A stretch of DNA of 64,000 nucleotides, from contig MARA01000014.1 in NCBI GenBank assembly GCA_001792895.1, forward strand, positions 930,001 through 994,000. Direction: 5' to 3'. How positions within the stretch are numbered: position 1 is the stretch's first letter; the number at the start of each line of letters is the position of its first letter. The notes under the pieces were generated by a model, which was not told where the DNA came from, did not search any database, and saw only the letters and a program-made list of their open reading frames with translations. Of the stretch, positions 12,793 through 23,789 are shown one piece after another. This DNA comes from Lentinus brumalis (taxonomy: Eukaryota; Basidiomycota; Agaricomycetes; Polyporales; Polyporaceae). The translations under genes were made by a program, and so were the position numbers.

Positions 12793-14280
12793 TCACGGCG
12801 AGGCGTGGGACAGAGGCGTCTTGTACCGCGGAGGGGGCATAGCATGCGGGCGAGACGCAGCCGACGTCGGCCTGGAGGGCTCGAACCTCTCCGGTCGACC
12901 GGTGGGTGGGCTGCGCGCCATTGCATCCATGGACGGCATCCAGCGTTGAATCAGCTGGACACGCCGAGCGTCCTTCTCCCGCTGCTTGTCGTCGACGCGG
13001 AGCTTCTCTTTTTCGTCCGAGCTGGAGCTGGAACGGGACATTTTGGTGGGTGTCGGAGTCGTAGAGATGGACATCCGGCGGGGCTTGGGGGGTATCGTGG
13101 ACGGCCGGGCGATGTCAGCGCCGCTGACAGCGGGGGTCCCGGACCGAACAGAGGGCGTCATGGAACGTTGTCCAACATGCAAGGACGTCGTGCGAGCGTG
13201 GATAGAGGTGGGAGGCCGAGCGAGGGGAGACGGGAACGACGGCGTGTAGGACGTGCGAGTCGGAGATGTCGGCGAGGTCGCACCAGAACGGGAGCCAGCA
13301 GATGCCGTGGACACAGACTGTGGACGGGGCGGTGAAATGAGGCCCGAGTTCATCGTAGGGTGACCAGCACTGGGATGCGGCGTCGCAGGTACACCCAATG
13401 AGGGTGCGGCCGACCTGATGTTGGCACGGTTAAGCTCGGCACGGAGAGTTTGACACTCCTGTGCGACCTGCGAGTATTGCGACCGCTGCAATTTTCCGAC
13501 GTAAGTGGATATTTATAACAGGTAAGTTTGATCCGTTGTAACTTACCAAGCTACGCAGCTCAGCCTCCATTTTTTCTTTCTCGAGGGCGGCTTCTTCCAG
13601 CCGCTCCCGGAGATGTGACTCGACACTCCTCGCGATGCGAGTGGCCTCGGAGTGCGCGACATGGTTGACGAGGATAGCACGCAAGAGGGCGGCACTGAGT
13701 TGAAGGGACGAGGTCTATAGACAATGGGTGAGTAATAGAACAATAGGGAGATAAATCTGCGACGCACCTGCTCGTCTAGCTTGTCCGACTGCAACCACTC
13801 CTGCAACTCCTTGTGCAACGTCGTCACCTCCTCCACGGAACACTTCTTGGCAGCGACCTGGGCGACCTTGGACTCGAGTCTCCTCGCCTCAGCACGGGTC
13901 TTGACAGTGCCGGGGTTGAAGAGCAGGACGTCATCCTCGCCGATATCGTGGTGGTCCTGGGCGGGGCTGGTGACGCGCTTGGGGGTGACAAAGCCGCTGC
14001 CACAGTCGATACGGATGAGGCGGACAGAGTCGGCCGTGAACTGGACGCGACAGAAAGGACAGACAGGCGAAAGACGTGAAGGTGTTTTTTTGACAATGTT
14101 GTTGCAGCAGTCGAGACAAAGGACATGACCTGGGGGGAAGACGATGAGCAAAACTTCTCCGAGGACGGGAGGGACGTCGGACTCACCGCAAGGAATGGTG
14201 TGAGGGAGGTTGCGCGAGCCAAACTCCTCTGCGCACACGTCGCAGAGGCAACCGGGACTAAGGGTAATCATAAGGGACAC
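12793..14280 (-). CDS. RING-finger, coiled-coil protein with Ser/Pro-rich tail (paralogue 1)
   Basis: This minus-strand gene of four exons (14280-14187, 14129-13768, 13714-13547, 13485-12793) encodes 438 residues. The N-terminal C3HC4 RING reads CDVC, then CGHVLC-x2-C, then CPFC. The first intron splits the CGH codons; read through, it would disrupt the RING. After the RING comes a conserved stretch, SVRLIRIDCGSG, and an Ala/Arg-rich helix, EARRLESKVAQV, then ELQEWLQ. A coiled coil follows (RARLV-type helix ERLEEAALEKEKMEAELRSL). The last exon is a low-complexity Ser/Thr/Pro tail that ends PRYKTPLSHASP. RING domains of this kind usually recruit E2 ubiquitin enzymes, so an E3 ligase is likely, but the partner and substrate are unknown. 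Two paralogues lie at 51352 and 57930. Confidence 0.8.
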
Positions 14281-17200
14281 CCGCTCTACGACGACAGAAC
14301 TGAAGGGGGGAAAGGAGGATCATTGAGCTCAGCCGGAAACAATGAGTCAGGGCAATAAATACGAACGGCGAGTGCCTGGGGTTCCGGATATGGCAGGGCA
14401 TCATGAGCACAGCCGCGTGGCTGTCAACGCCCAGAAACCCTTTGCCCCCGTCCCGCCGGCGTCTCGCAGCTCGCATTCCCCGTCCGTCCTGCAGGCAAAC
14501 GCGACTCACCAGCTGTTGTTTTTGTGCTTTTCTCTCCACCGCGGACGTCTGTCCGCGCCCGTCTCTCCTCAGACACAACCCGCGCTTCGACTCGAATCTC
14601 GGCGGCGAATCGGCGGCAAAATCATAAAAATTTTGCGCTGAAGACAGAGTGCGACGGTGGGTGAGTCGCAGCGGGTGAAGGGAAAGGCCAACGTACGCGT
14701 GTGATGAGACGCCTTGCTACGCTCACAGCTGGCAGAAAAAGCAGCGAGGACGGCCGAGGACGAGGAAGCAAAGCCTAACGGAACCAAAACATGAAAAAAG
14801 AGGACGACCGGAGTCCCAATCCGCCTCTCCGTCTATTATATCGCCGGCGTCTGGGTTAGGGTTCCTTCCTCCCACGCACTGTCCCTCTCCGGAACGCCCG
14901 CCGGGCAGTGCGCACAAGACCCGGCATCGACACCGACGCCAAATCTTGTCCTGACTCTTCGCAGCTCTTCTAGGGCAGCGTATTACCTGATGCTCGTCAG
15001 CCAGCCCGCCCGGTGACTGCTGAGCAATGCGCACCGCTGTGGCCGTCCGGTGCCCGCCTGACCATCCGTGGAACCCTGCTAGAGGGTTTGACGTACGCGG
15101 TAGTCGATTATTAGTCGTCCTCTCTGTGGCCCAGGCGAGCACGGGGTGCTCCTCGATTCAACACTGAAGCTGCGTGCTCTTCATATTCCGGCTCCTGACA
15201 CTTCGTCATCCTTAGCGAGATCGAGTATCATGGCCTGCGAACAGGGCAGTCTTCTTAGCCGATTAGGTGCACGCTTAACCCCGTACCCCAGCCGCAGGCT
15301 CGCAGCTCCCTGGTCTCCCTCCCGTTCTGGCCACTCCCTTACCACTGCGGAAGCACCCTATTCCATGTATTGCTCGCAGCTGCCCTTGTGTGCGACTCCC
15401 GAAGCGGCCAGACGTTCATACACCGCCGGCGTTCATCCTTCTCCGCATATCCGCGCCAGCTTCCCGTCACACCGCGTACGCCGTTCATTTGCCTATATTC
15501 TTCGTTTGCTGTGCTCACGATTGGCGATATGAACGAGTGCCCTTCATCCCAGAATATCACAGTACCATTGACACCCACGACCTGCCACGACGCACTGATC
15601 TGTGCACTCTTCATATCCATATTCCATCTTGATAGTAGCCCCTCGAGGCTCCCGGATTTTATACTGCATTCGCGGTCGACGCATCCATAATTCATTCATC
15701 GACCTCCCCGCACCGAATCCGGCACATGAACATTCCCGCGTAGCCCGCGATCGTTCTCCGCATTCGCACAGATTCGCAATCGCAAATGCGCCCAATGCCG
15801 TCTCCATTATCTTCAATCTCCAATCTCCCAAATGCATCCCGAGTCGCGATCCCGACGATCCAGATTCCAGACCCATGACGCCAGCGGAGTGGCACACAGA
15901 GCACATTCAACAACTCAAACGTTCGTCGCAATCGCCACCCGGCTGCATCCAGAATCCTCGAGCAGCCGCTAATCCCCCGACTCCCCGCACCCACAGAGTG
16001 GCACGTTGGACACCGGATGCCACAGAGGACCGCAGACGCAAGAACGAGGCCGGCCGGGCTCGAGCACCTGCAGGCAGCTGCAGGCGTTGGTGGATCCGTT
16101 ATCGTCTCGGCCATCTACGCTTGCGCCTGCCATATGCGCTGCCCGAGCGCGATGTTTTTGTGTGCTTCCCGCGGCTGGTCGTGCATACCGTTCCAGCAGA
16201 GAAGCCGAGGAGGACAAGATGAAGTCTCAGATGGCCTGCCACCGTCCCAGGCCACCACCTTCTTAACCTCGTTCTCGTTCTCGTTCTCTCGGCTGGATCT
16301 ACTGAGCATGCGCACAGCGGATCGCAACCCGCGAACTCAAACGAGCTCGCCAGTCGTGTGCCTTGGGAACGCTCCCGTGTGGCCTGTGATTCCGGATCCT
16401 CATCCTTGGGAGGCCTGTGCCAGCGGCGCGAACGTTGCTCTGTGGTGCTCGCACGCGCACGCCGCTCATTCACACATTCATGTCCTCAGCTTTGGCGCGG
16501 CTGAATGACCTCAGGGCTTCCCGCCTCACCCTTCCCATACAGCCCCATACTCAACGCCCAGGCCCTGATGAGCGACGGAATGACGACAGTCGGGGTACGG
16601 AGCCGCGACAAGCCACGATCTTGAGTGCTATTGGATTCGCTACTCTAACAGAACATATACTACGTACAGTAGGCTGTACCTGCGCAGCTGGTCCCATGTA
16701 TCACCCAAACCTCCTCCGTTCCGAGCGGCCGTGTTTCGGAGCACGTCCGGGGTCGCGTGCCCGTGCAAAATCTGCTCACCCTGCACGAGTATGCATATTG
16801 CGGACCTGGATACCGAGTTCCCGGGTATTGCGGAGCAGAGGCAGCGTTCTTGCCCTGTTCCGATTGCTCGAGCATCTTGGTGGGGCATCATGTTCGTACC
16901 TACAGCCCCACAGGCAGAGTGATCGCCGAATGTACCAAGTGCGCCTTTTGGCCGGCTCCTGATTGTCGTGCACGCATGGAGGCCGGGCGAGGAACCGATG
17001 GAATTCTCCGTGTCGCCAGACAGAAGACTCCTCCGGCCCTGGGAGGAACGTGTACACAAAGGGCGTAATCGTTGCTGCTCGAAAACTCCCGATTCCTTTA
17101 CGTGTGCGCCTTTGGCGGCCTGCGCAGCTCCTCCAGCTCGCGACCCGCTATCTGGAGCTGACGGCGGCAGTCCGAGTCAGTAAAGGAAAGCCCAAGGATT

Positions 17201-17318
17201 CATGGACATCCCGGCAACTTCTCTCCCAGCACGACCGCTGCGCATTCCTCGGGCTCCCGAGAGATGGGCCCCGCGATAAGCCCACACGTGGAGTCCGCCT
17301 CGCGAGCGCGATGGAGAT

Positions 17319-17324
17319 GTACGT
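17319..17324. repeat. Left target-site duplication GTACGT
   Basis: The six bases immediately left of the inverted-repeat element match the six immediately right of it (17687-17692). A seventh matching base is possible depending on where the element end is drawn. Confidence 0.75.
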
Positions 17325-17686
17325 AAGGACCCCTGACAATGGTAGGTTCAGCCGGATCGTGATTTTTGGCGAGAGGTCAAAAATGTCAGGACAAATCTGC
17401 GATTTTTTGGCTCAAAAATGTCCGGATGGGATCCAAAAAGAGGGTCAAAAAATCGCAATTTTGTCCGGATGAAGGGCGCTAAGGCCGTTCCGGGGCCGCC
17501 GCCCTTCGGGCGGCTAATTTCGCGTCGTCCGCCCGCCCAACTCTGTCCGGACGGCGATCCAGTGTGCGTAAAAAATGGCCCCAAATGAGCCAAAATATGT
17601 CCGGATGGGATCCAAAATGGGGGGTCCAAAAGCTGATTTTTGTCCGGATGGCGATCCGGCTGCCCCTACTATTGTCAGGGGTCCTT
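17325..17686. mobile_element. MITE-like nonautonomous DNA element
   Basis: This 362-base element has terminal inverted repeats of about 35 bases that differ at only three positions; each begins AAGGACCCCTGACAAT. It is flanked by the direct repeat GTACGT at 17319-17324 and 17687-17692, as expected for a target-site duplication. It contains no coding capacity. Inside, the motif TGTCCGGAT recurs on the same strand starting near 17419, 17462, 17598 and 17641, with degenerate copies near 17384 and 17544. A perfect 7-bp GC-rich hairpin at 17498-17514 lies at the exact centre. These are the marks of a miniature inverted-repeat transposable element mobilised by a transposase encoded elsewhere. The superfamily cannot be assigned from the ends alone. 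Confidence 0.82.
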
Positions 17687-17692
17687 GTACGT
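17687..17692. repeat. Right target-site duplication GTACGT
   Basis: This is identical to 17319-17324 on the other side of the element. Confidence 0.75.
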
Positions 17693-20235
17693 ATGCGCGA
17701 ACACCGCCAGCAGGGCACGCGTCGCGATAACAGACCAACTGGAGACGGGGAACACGGGCGGGTGCGAGTGCAGTAGCGGTGGAGACAAGTACTGGCCAGG
17801 TACCGCGGGAGCCTCGCAGTGGGAGAAGCACCGGAAGCACGGATGTCGGGCCCGAGCGTGCGAGGCATCTCTCCGAGGAAGCGCAGCTGCCAAAGTGCCG
17901 ACCGGCCTCGTGTCGGCGCTCGAAACGAGTTTCGATGCAGCTTTCAGAATGGAGTTTGTATTCGGGAGGCTTGCAGATGAATGTACAGTTCTTCGGGTTC
18001 GACCGAGATGCGTAGAGGCTCCGAACAGCTGAAGCTTGCGAGCGGTCATTCGCACTGTCAATTGGTGGCGCCAAGATAGCGGTTGGACTGTCTGCTCCTG
18101 AGACTCGTTGAGAGGACGAGAGCCTGAGCCTGAGAGCCCGCTGCCAGAACGCATGAGAGGATGCGGGGTAGTGAAGACTAGAAGAATGGACGACGAGCGT
18201 TGTGAGACGTTGACAGCAGCCCGACACGGACAGCTAGGGTTCGCAGTTTCTCCCGTCGTTCGAGACGCTGGCGAAGGGCGGGAATCGCGCACATCGTGGA
18301 TAACGATGTGAGACATGGTGGGAAGCCCGAGGGAAGCCCAATGGATACGGGGGGTTCGTGTTCCCATCCTCCGTCATCGCCGGCAATTCGATGCATTTGC
18401 GCTGCCAAGCCCCGTCTCGCCAATACACTTGAAGACCGGACGAGAGCCCAACTGAAACGTCGACGTGAGACCAAACTTTTCAGTGCCGCCGCCAGCCACC
18501 GGATGCCAAATTGCGTTGAGAGGCCAAGGGCCAGTGAGCGCTGTAGAGGTGACCGAGTACTGATTGCGCAGGCAAGGCGGGTGCAAAGTCGTATGTAGCA
18601 CGCGATATCGATGATCAGAGTGCGCGAGCCTCATGGCAGCGAGCAAGACAACGTGGTGTCGCGCCTGCTGCTATCGCACAAGCGAAGTGGCGCAGAGACA
18701 GCTAGAGACAGTAAACTTGCAGCAACGAGGGATGTATGCGAGAGAAGGTATTAGAGTTGTGTATGGCATCTCCAGAGGGCCGGGTCGCGCGAGCCTCAGA
18801 TGCGCCAGATGATTTCTTGTTGCCGAACGTAACACGCGCATGCGCTGTCACACGAGGATGCTGCGTTGAGGGGATTGTCCGGGTTCGTTGACGGCATGAA
18901 GGGAGGTGATGAGCGAATCGAGGTGATGATTGGCGCGATGCAGCGCAAAGGAGGACGCCAGGCGGCAATGCGGTTAGATACGAGGGACGGGGAGCGCGGG
19001 GGAAGCGGAGGGTGTATGGCATCTGAATGCAACCTGTTCTCACAGTTGAGCTACTCGCACTCACCTAGGCTACCCTACTACTGCCTCAATATCAGTATCA
19101 GCTTGGGCGGAAGATGTCTGATTTGTGGCCGAACGTGAGATGCCGTCACGGAGCTAGAGGGTTTCAGCTTTCCTCCGTGGAGTTATCTATCAAGCCACAT
19201 ACCTCGACGTGTCTGGGATGTTCCCGGAAGACCAGTTTTCAGTGGGACGTCCAGACATCCTCCGCTGATCCTCAGTTCACCCCGCTGCGGTGAGATCATG
19301 ACGAGCTGTCGGCGATTGACGGGCCACGGTCTGTAATCGGTTGCAAATGGTACACTGATGCTGACGAGAGGGGTTACGAGAACGTGCCTTCTACAAGCCT
19401 TCCGGGGCAGTGGGCTCGACGAAATCTTCGGGGTGATATCTTCGCCAGGAGCATCGTTACGCAATCAGCAACGTGAAGTTTGCTTCCGTCAGTATGGCGG
19501 CTAGTAGATAGTTCGACCGGCGGAGGATCATGGACTACCAAGACGTCTTTTCAGGAATTGAACCGATGCTGTTCAACGTGCGTCAAGATAGAGAGGTACG
19601 TACGAGTAGGTATCAGCTATACGGCCTGTGCCTGATCGTCCTACCCCGCACACACTCGTGCAGCGTTGTATTGCAGCGGCCTCTTCAGCATTTCGCCGCA
19701 GCTAGCTTCTTGCCGATATTAGCCAACGGTTGACCAGCTCCCGGTCTCGTCCATCGCGAGTAAAGTCTCATTGGCATGCGGCTGCCTTGGGCCCTGGACT
19801 GTTGCTCCAGACGTGACTACCGCGTCACAGTCGGTGAGCTGTAAAATCGCGACAAGCACTGTAGGATTCCAACTTCTCACCCTTGAATACGAGACGGGAT
19901 CGTAGCGGATGGTGAACTTGCAGGCCTATCTGTGTACCACTTGACATCTGATCGCGCAGGACCGGCTCTCGAGGTGTCGACGATGTGGCTAGAAGGAAGC
20001 AGCTTGCTCGTCCAGTGATCGTGCGGAGGAGGTGTGGCATGAGCGCTCCCTGCAAGCGGTCCGGTGTTGCCGTCCCGATTATGGGCGTTACTGATTTTTT
20101 GTTGAAGCGCCTGTTTTGCTCGCATTGCTCCCAAATTCCTGCTTGACCTGCACCAACTCTTATCGTCTTCGTGGCTTGCATACCCCATCTTGCTGTTGGA
20201 ACTCGAAGTCTATTTGTCCAGATTGCCTCGCCGTA

Positions 20236-23200
20236 ATGACGACACTAGGAAAGAGGAAAGAAAGAGAGGAAGGGCAGGAGAAGACGCACGGGTCTGTCAC
20301 ATCACTTCCTGAAGCTTCGCGCAGCTGCTGAACGACCACTTAGGTCAACACTATTTGTGTCAAACTTGCCGTATAGCGCGACGTCGACCGACCTGCAGAC
20401 GCTGTTCTCTGACATCGCCCCGGTACGGACGGCCTTCGTAGTACTCGAGCAAGGAACCGGGGTCTCGAAGGGTGTCGGCTATGTCTCGTTCGCCATCAGA
20501 GAGGATGCGGCCATGGCCATTGACAAGATTAGCAAGGAGGGCATCGTCCTTGACGGCCGCAGCTTGAGAGTGCAGTGGGCTGGTAGCAAGGTACGCATCC
20601 ACGTTATACACCGCACCAGGACGCGTGATACAAGCGGACGCGCAGAACAAGGACCACGAACATGCCGATGAGACCCAAGCAAAGCCCGCTAAGGCACCTG
20701 CGGCACGTCCACCTAGGCCCGCGGGGCCCTCTGACCCTCTAGCCATCCGGACCATTGTGATATCTGGTCTGCCGGCTGGCATAGACTCGAAAGCTCTGTG
20801 GAAGAAGGTCCGGAAATTGAAGGGCGCGGAGAAGATAGAGTGGCCTTTGAAGACGGACTCTGGGGATGAGGATCCGAGTGCTGGTGCGTCAGTTCCGTCG
20901 CGAAATTCACATACTCCTTACGCTCCGATATCTTGTAGCCCACGCCGTATTCGAAACCCCTGCGACCGCTTCGGAGGCAGTCAACAAGCTGCATGCGCAC
21001 GTGTTCAAGGGTTCTCTGCTGTCCGCTACTCTCAAGAAACGTCTGGATGGGCTAGCGAAAGCTGCCGCCGCGAAGAAGACAAAAGGCCCCACTAAACAGA
21101 AGGCGAGTGCAACCCCCACCCACGCAAGTCGTCTGATTGTCCGCAATCTGCCCTGGGACATCACCGAACAAGATCTACGCGCTATCTTCCTTCCCTACGG
21201 CCCAATCTACTCGATCCATATCCCTGCGGCGTCTGAGGCCAAGCCAGAAGGCCATGTGGCGAAGTCCGAAGAAGGTGAATCGAAACCGCCACGAAAGCGT
21301 GCAAAGGGTTTCGCGTTCGTATGGTTCCTGAGCCGGAAGGACGCGGAGAAGGCGATGGAGGGCTGCAACGGGATGACGGTCGAAGCGGGTATGGCCGAGG
21401 CGCTGGTCTCGGACAAGCAGAAGAAAAAGAAGCAGCTGCGAGAGGAGAAGAAGAAAAAGGCTCAAGAGGGCGAGACTGCTGGCGACGACGATGAAGACAA
21501 GAAGCCGGAGGGGCATGACCGGAAACGGACGATTGCGGTGGACTGGGCGCTGAGCAAGGACAAGTGGGAGGCCGAGAAAGCCAAGTTGGAGGTGCAAGAG
21601 GATGGGGATGCGAAGATGGGTGAGGGCAGTGAGGATGAGGATGCAAGCGGAGACGAAAGTGGTAGTGAGGAGAGCGCAGAGAGCGGGAGCGACGACGACG
21701 ACGATCAGCTTGGGGTGCACGAGCATGGTTCGGATGAGAGCGGTGAGGAAGAGAGCGACGATGAGGACGACGATGAGGACGAAGAGCCTGCGAGACCTAC
21801 CCTCCCACCACCTGAGGTCGGTACGACCGTCTTCGTGCGCAACGTACCGTTTGAAGCCACTGAGGACGAACTGCGTACATTGTGAGTCCCTTCACTCACC
21901 TTATGTGTATCTCAGCTCTCATTCTCCCCAGGTTCCGAGCGTTTGGACCCCTCCGATACGCTCGTATCACCATGGACGCCGCCACCGGTCGCTCTAGGGG
22001 TACTGGGTTCGCTTGCTTCTGGAATAAGGAAGACGCCGACAAGGCCATCGAGCAGAGCAATATTCTCCGCGCCGAGACCCTTGGAAACCAGCCAGCGGTC
22101 GTGAGTTGCGATATCCTTCAGGCTTTCACCGGTACTGAAGCGCATCACAGACGAAGAAGAACCCATTCACACTCCCGTCACTTCTTACCCCAGATCCTTC
22201 CGCTTCCATGGCTCAGAACCTTGTGCTCCATGGACGTACCCTCGACGTCAGCCGTGCAGTCACCCGCGACGAGGCTAGCAAACTCAAGGAGGCAGGCGAG
22301 CGGCAGCGCGAGAAGGCGGACAAGCGTAACCTCTACCTTCTCCGCGAAGGCAGTACGTACCATTTCTATGACTTCTGCCGTTCAGTACGACTTACGCGCT
22401 CCATAGTCATTCTTCCGAACACGCCCGCCGCTGAGTCGCTCCCTCCCGCCGAGGTAGAGAAGCGTACCCAGTCCTTCAATGCCCGTCGTGCTCTCTTGCG
22501 CTCCAACCCCTCCCTATTCGTCTCTCGCACACGTCTCAGTATCCGCCAGCTTCCTCTATTCGTGACGGAGCGCATGCTCAAGCGTCTCGCGATTCACGCT
22601 ATCCGTGCGTTCGAAGCGGAGGTCAAAGCAGGCAAGCGACAGGCCCTGACTGCCGACGAGCTCACCGAGCCCGCTCCTGACAAGGAGGACGAGGACGTCA
22701 AGATGGAGGAGGACGAATCCACTTCCAAAAAGCACAAGGGCAAGGGCCGCAACACAGGCGTGAAGCAGGCCAAGATTGTCCGCCAGCAGGACCGCGTCGA
22801 CCCGGTGACGGGCAAAGGGCGGAGCCGCGGCTATGGGTTCCTTGAGCTCGGCAACCATGCTGATGCGCTGCGTGTTCTGCGCTGGTCCAACAATAACTTT
22901 GCCGTTGGGCGACTATTCGAGGAGTGGTGGAAGGCGGAGCTCGAGGACCTCATCAAGGCTGAGAAGCGCAAGGACGCGGCGACGTGCGACGAGACGAGGA
23001 TCAAGCGGATTCGTGAGGAGATCGAGAAGGGCGTCCCGCCCAAGAGTCGCGGCACGCTCATTGCGGAGTTCTCCATCGAGAACGTACAGGTTGTGCAGCG
23101 GCGCGCGGCGAAGATGGGTGCGGAGAAGGATGGGAAAGGTGGGAAAGAGGAGAAGGGCGCGAAAGGCGCGAAGGAAGGCAGATCGAAGGTCAGTAAAGTG

Positions 23201-23474
23201 GCTGGTTCGTGGCGTCGTTGCTGTTCTGACACCGTTCAAGGGTGCAAGTGGAGAGAAGAAGGGACAACGCAGGCAGTCCCTTCCCAATGTCAAGACGGAA
23301 GAGGCGGAAGAGCGACCCAAGAAGAAACGTCGAGGCTCTGAACTTCCCAAACCGGCCGCGAAACCTGCTGTGCAGGCGGGCGAGAGCGCCTCACCTACGA
23401 AGGACAAACAGGTTGGCTCGCTCATTGGGCGGAAGCGGAAAGAGAGGAAGATGAAGAAGTCGCGAGGCAAGTAG
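20236..23474 (+). CDS. NOP4: Nucleolar ribosome-biogenesis factor with multiple RNA recognition motifs (Nop4/RBM28)
   Basis: This protein acts in the nucleolus in maturation of the large ribosomal subunit. It starts MTTLGKRKEREEGQEKTHG; a 52-base intron (20292-20343) then joins in frame to STLFVSNLPYSATSTDLQTLF, the first RRM. The second RRM reads RTIVISGLPAGIDSKALW and the third LIVRNLPWDITEQDLRAIF. A long acidic stretch of Glu, Asp and Ser lies before the fourth, TTVFVRNVPFEATEDELRTL joined to FRAFGPLRYARITMD. The C-terminal part contains LSIRQLPLFVTERMLKRLA and GRSRGYGFLELGNHADALRVL, then a Lys-rich tail ending KERKMKKSRGK. This order of four RRM-type modules with an acid linker and a basic tail is characteristic of Nop4p and RBM28. 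At least six introns are needed, each about 50 to 65 bases. The gene appears intact. Confidence 0.93.
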
Positions 23475-23789
23475 TCTACGTATAGTCATACATCATTGTG
23501 ATCGTGTCGTGATGCCGTTTGTGTTGTGTTCATTGCTGAAGTGTGAGATCGCTTGGACGGACCATGTGCTCGTCCAGGACACTTGTGCTAGCCTACGCTG
23601 GCGGGGTCGATGGCGGTTTGAATACCTTTCCCAGCAGGATAGTCTCATCGCCTGTGCAAGTAAGGAAGACGAGGGATGGTAAATGTTGGCTCAGTGACTA
23701 TGACATCGAGCGGCTCGTCATACATATGATACAATCATGTTTCATCGTTGTGTACAATGTCTTACGCGTCCAGCTAGACATGCAATAAG
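23475..23789. other. Convergent intergenic region
   Basis: NOP4 ends on the left and the minus-strand membrane-protein gene ends on the right, so this holds two facing 3' UTRs. No gene is seen. Confidence 0.5.

Larger units (their letters stand above)
14281..20235. other. Six-kilobase stretch without a supportable gene
   Basis: Many open frames exist on both strands, some over 150 residues, but none shows a domain, hydrophobic pattern or exon chain I can defend. They mostly reflect the low stop-codon density of GC-rich DNA. The only structured item is the inverted-repeat element at 17325-17686. The first 200 bases are the promoter side of the RING gene at 14280. The last 300 bases precede NOP4. 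Noncoding RNA or a very divergent gene cannot be excluded. Confidence 0.4.

Noticed and set aside
15602..16222. A 206-residue plus-strand open frame in the gene-poor island
   Set aside because: It overlaps equally long frames on both strands and shows no hydrophobic, charged or motif pattern typical of a real protein.
21175..21726. A hydrophobic minus-strand frame of 183 residues
   Set aside because: It is antisense to the acidic and lysine-rich part of NOP4, which accounts for the composition.
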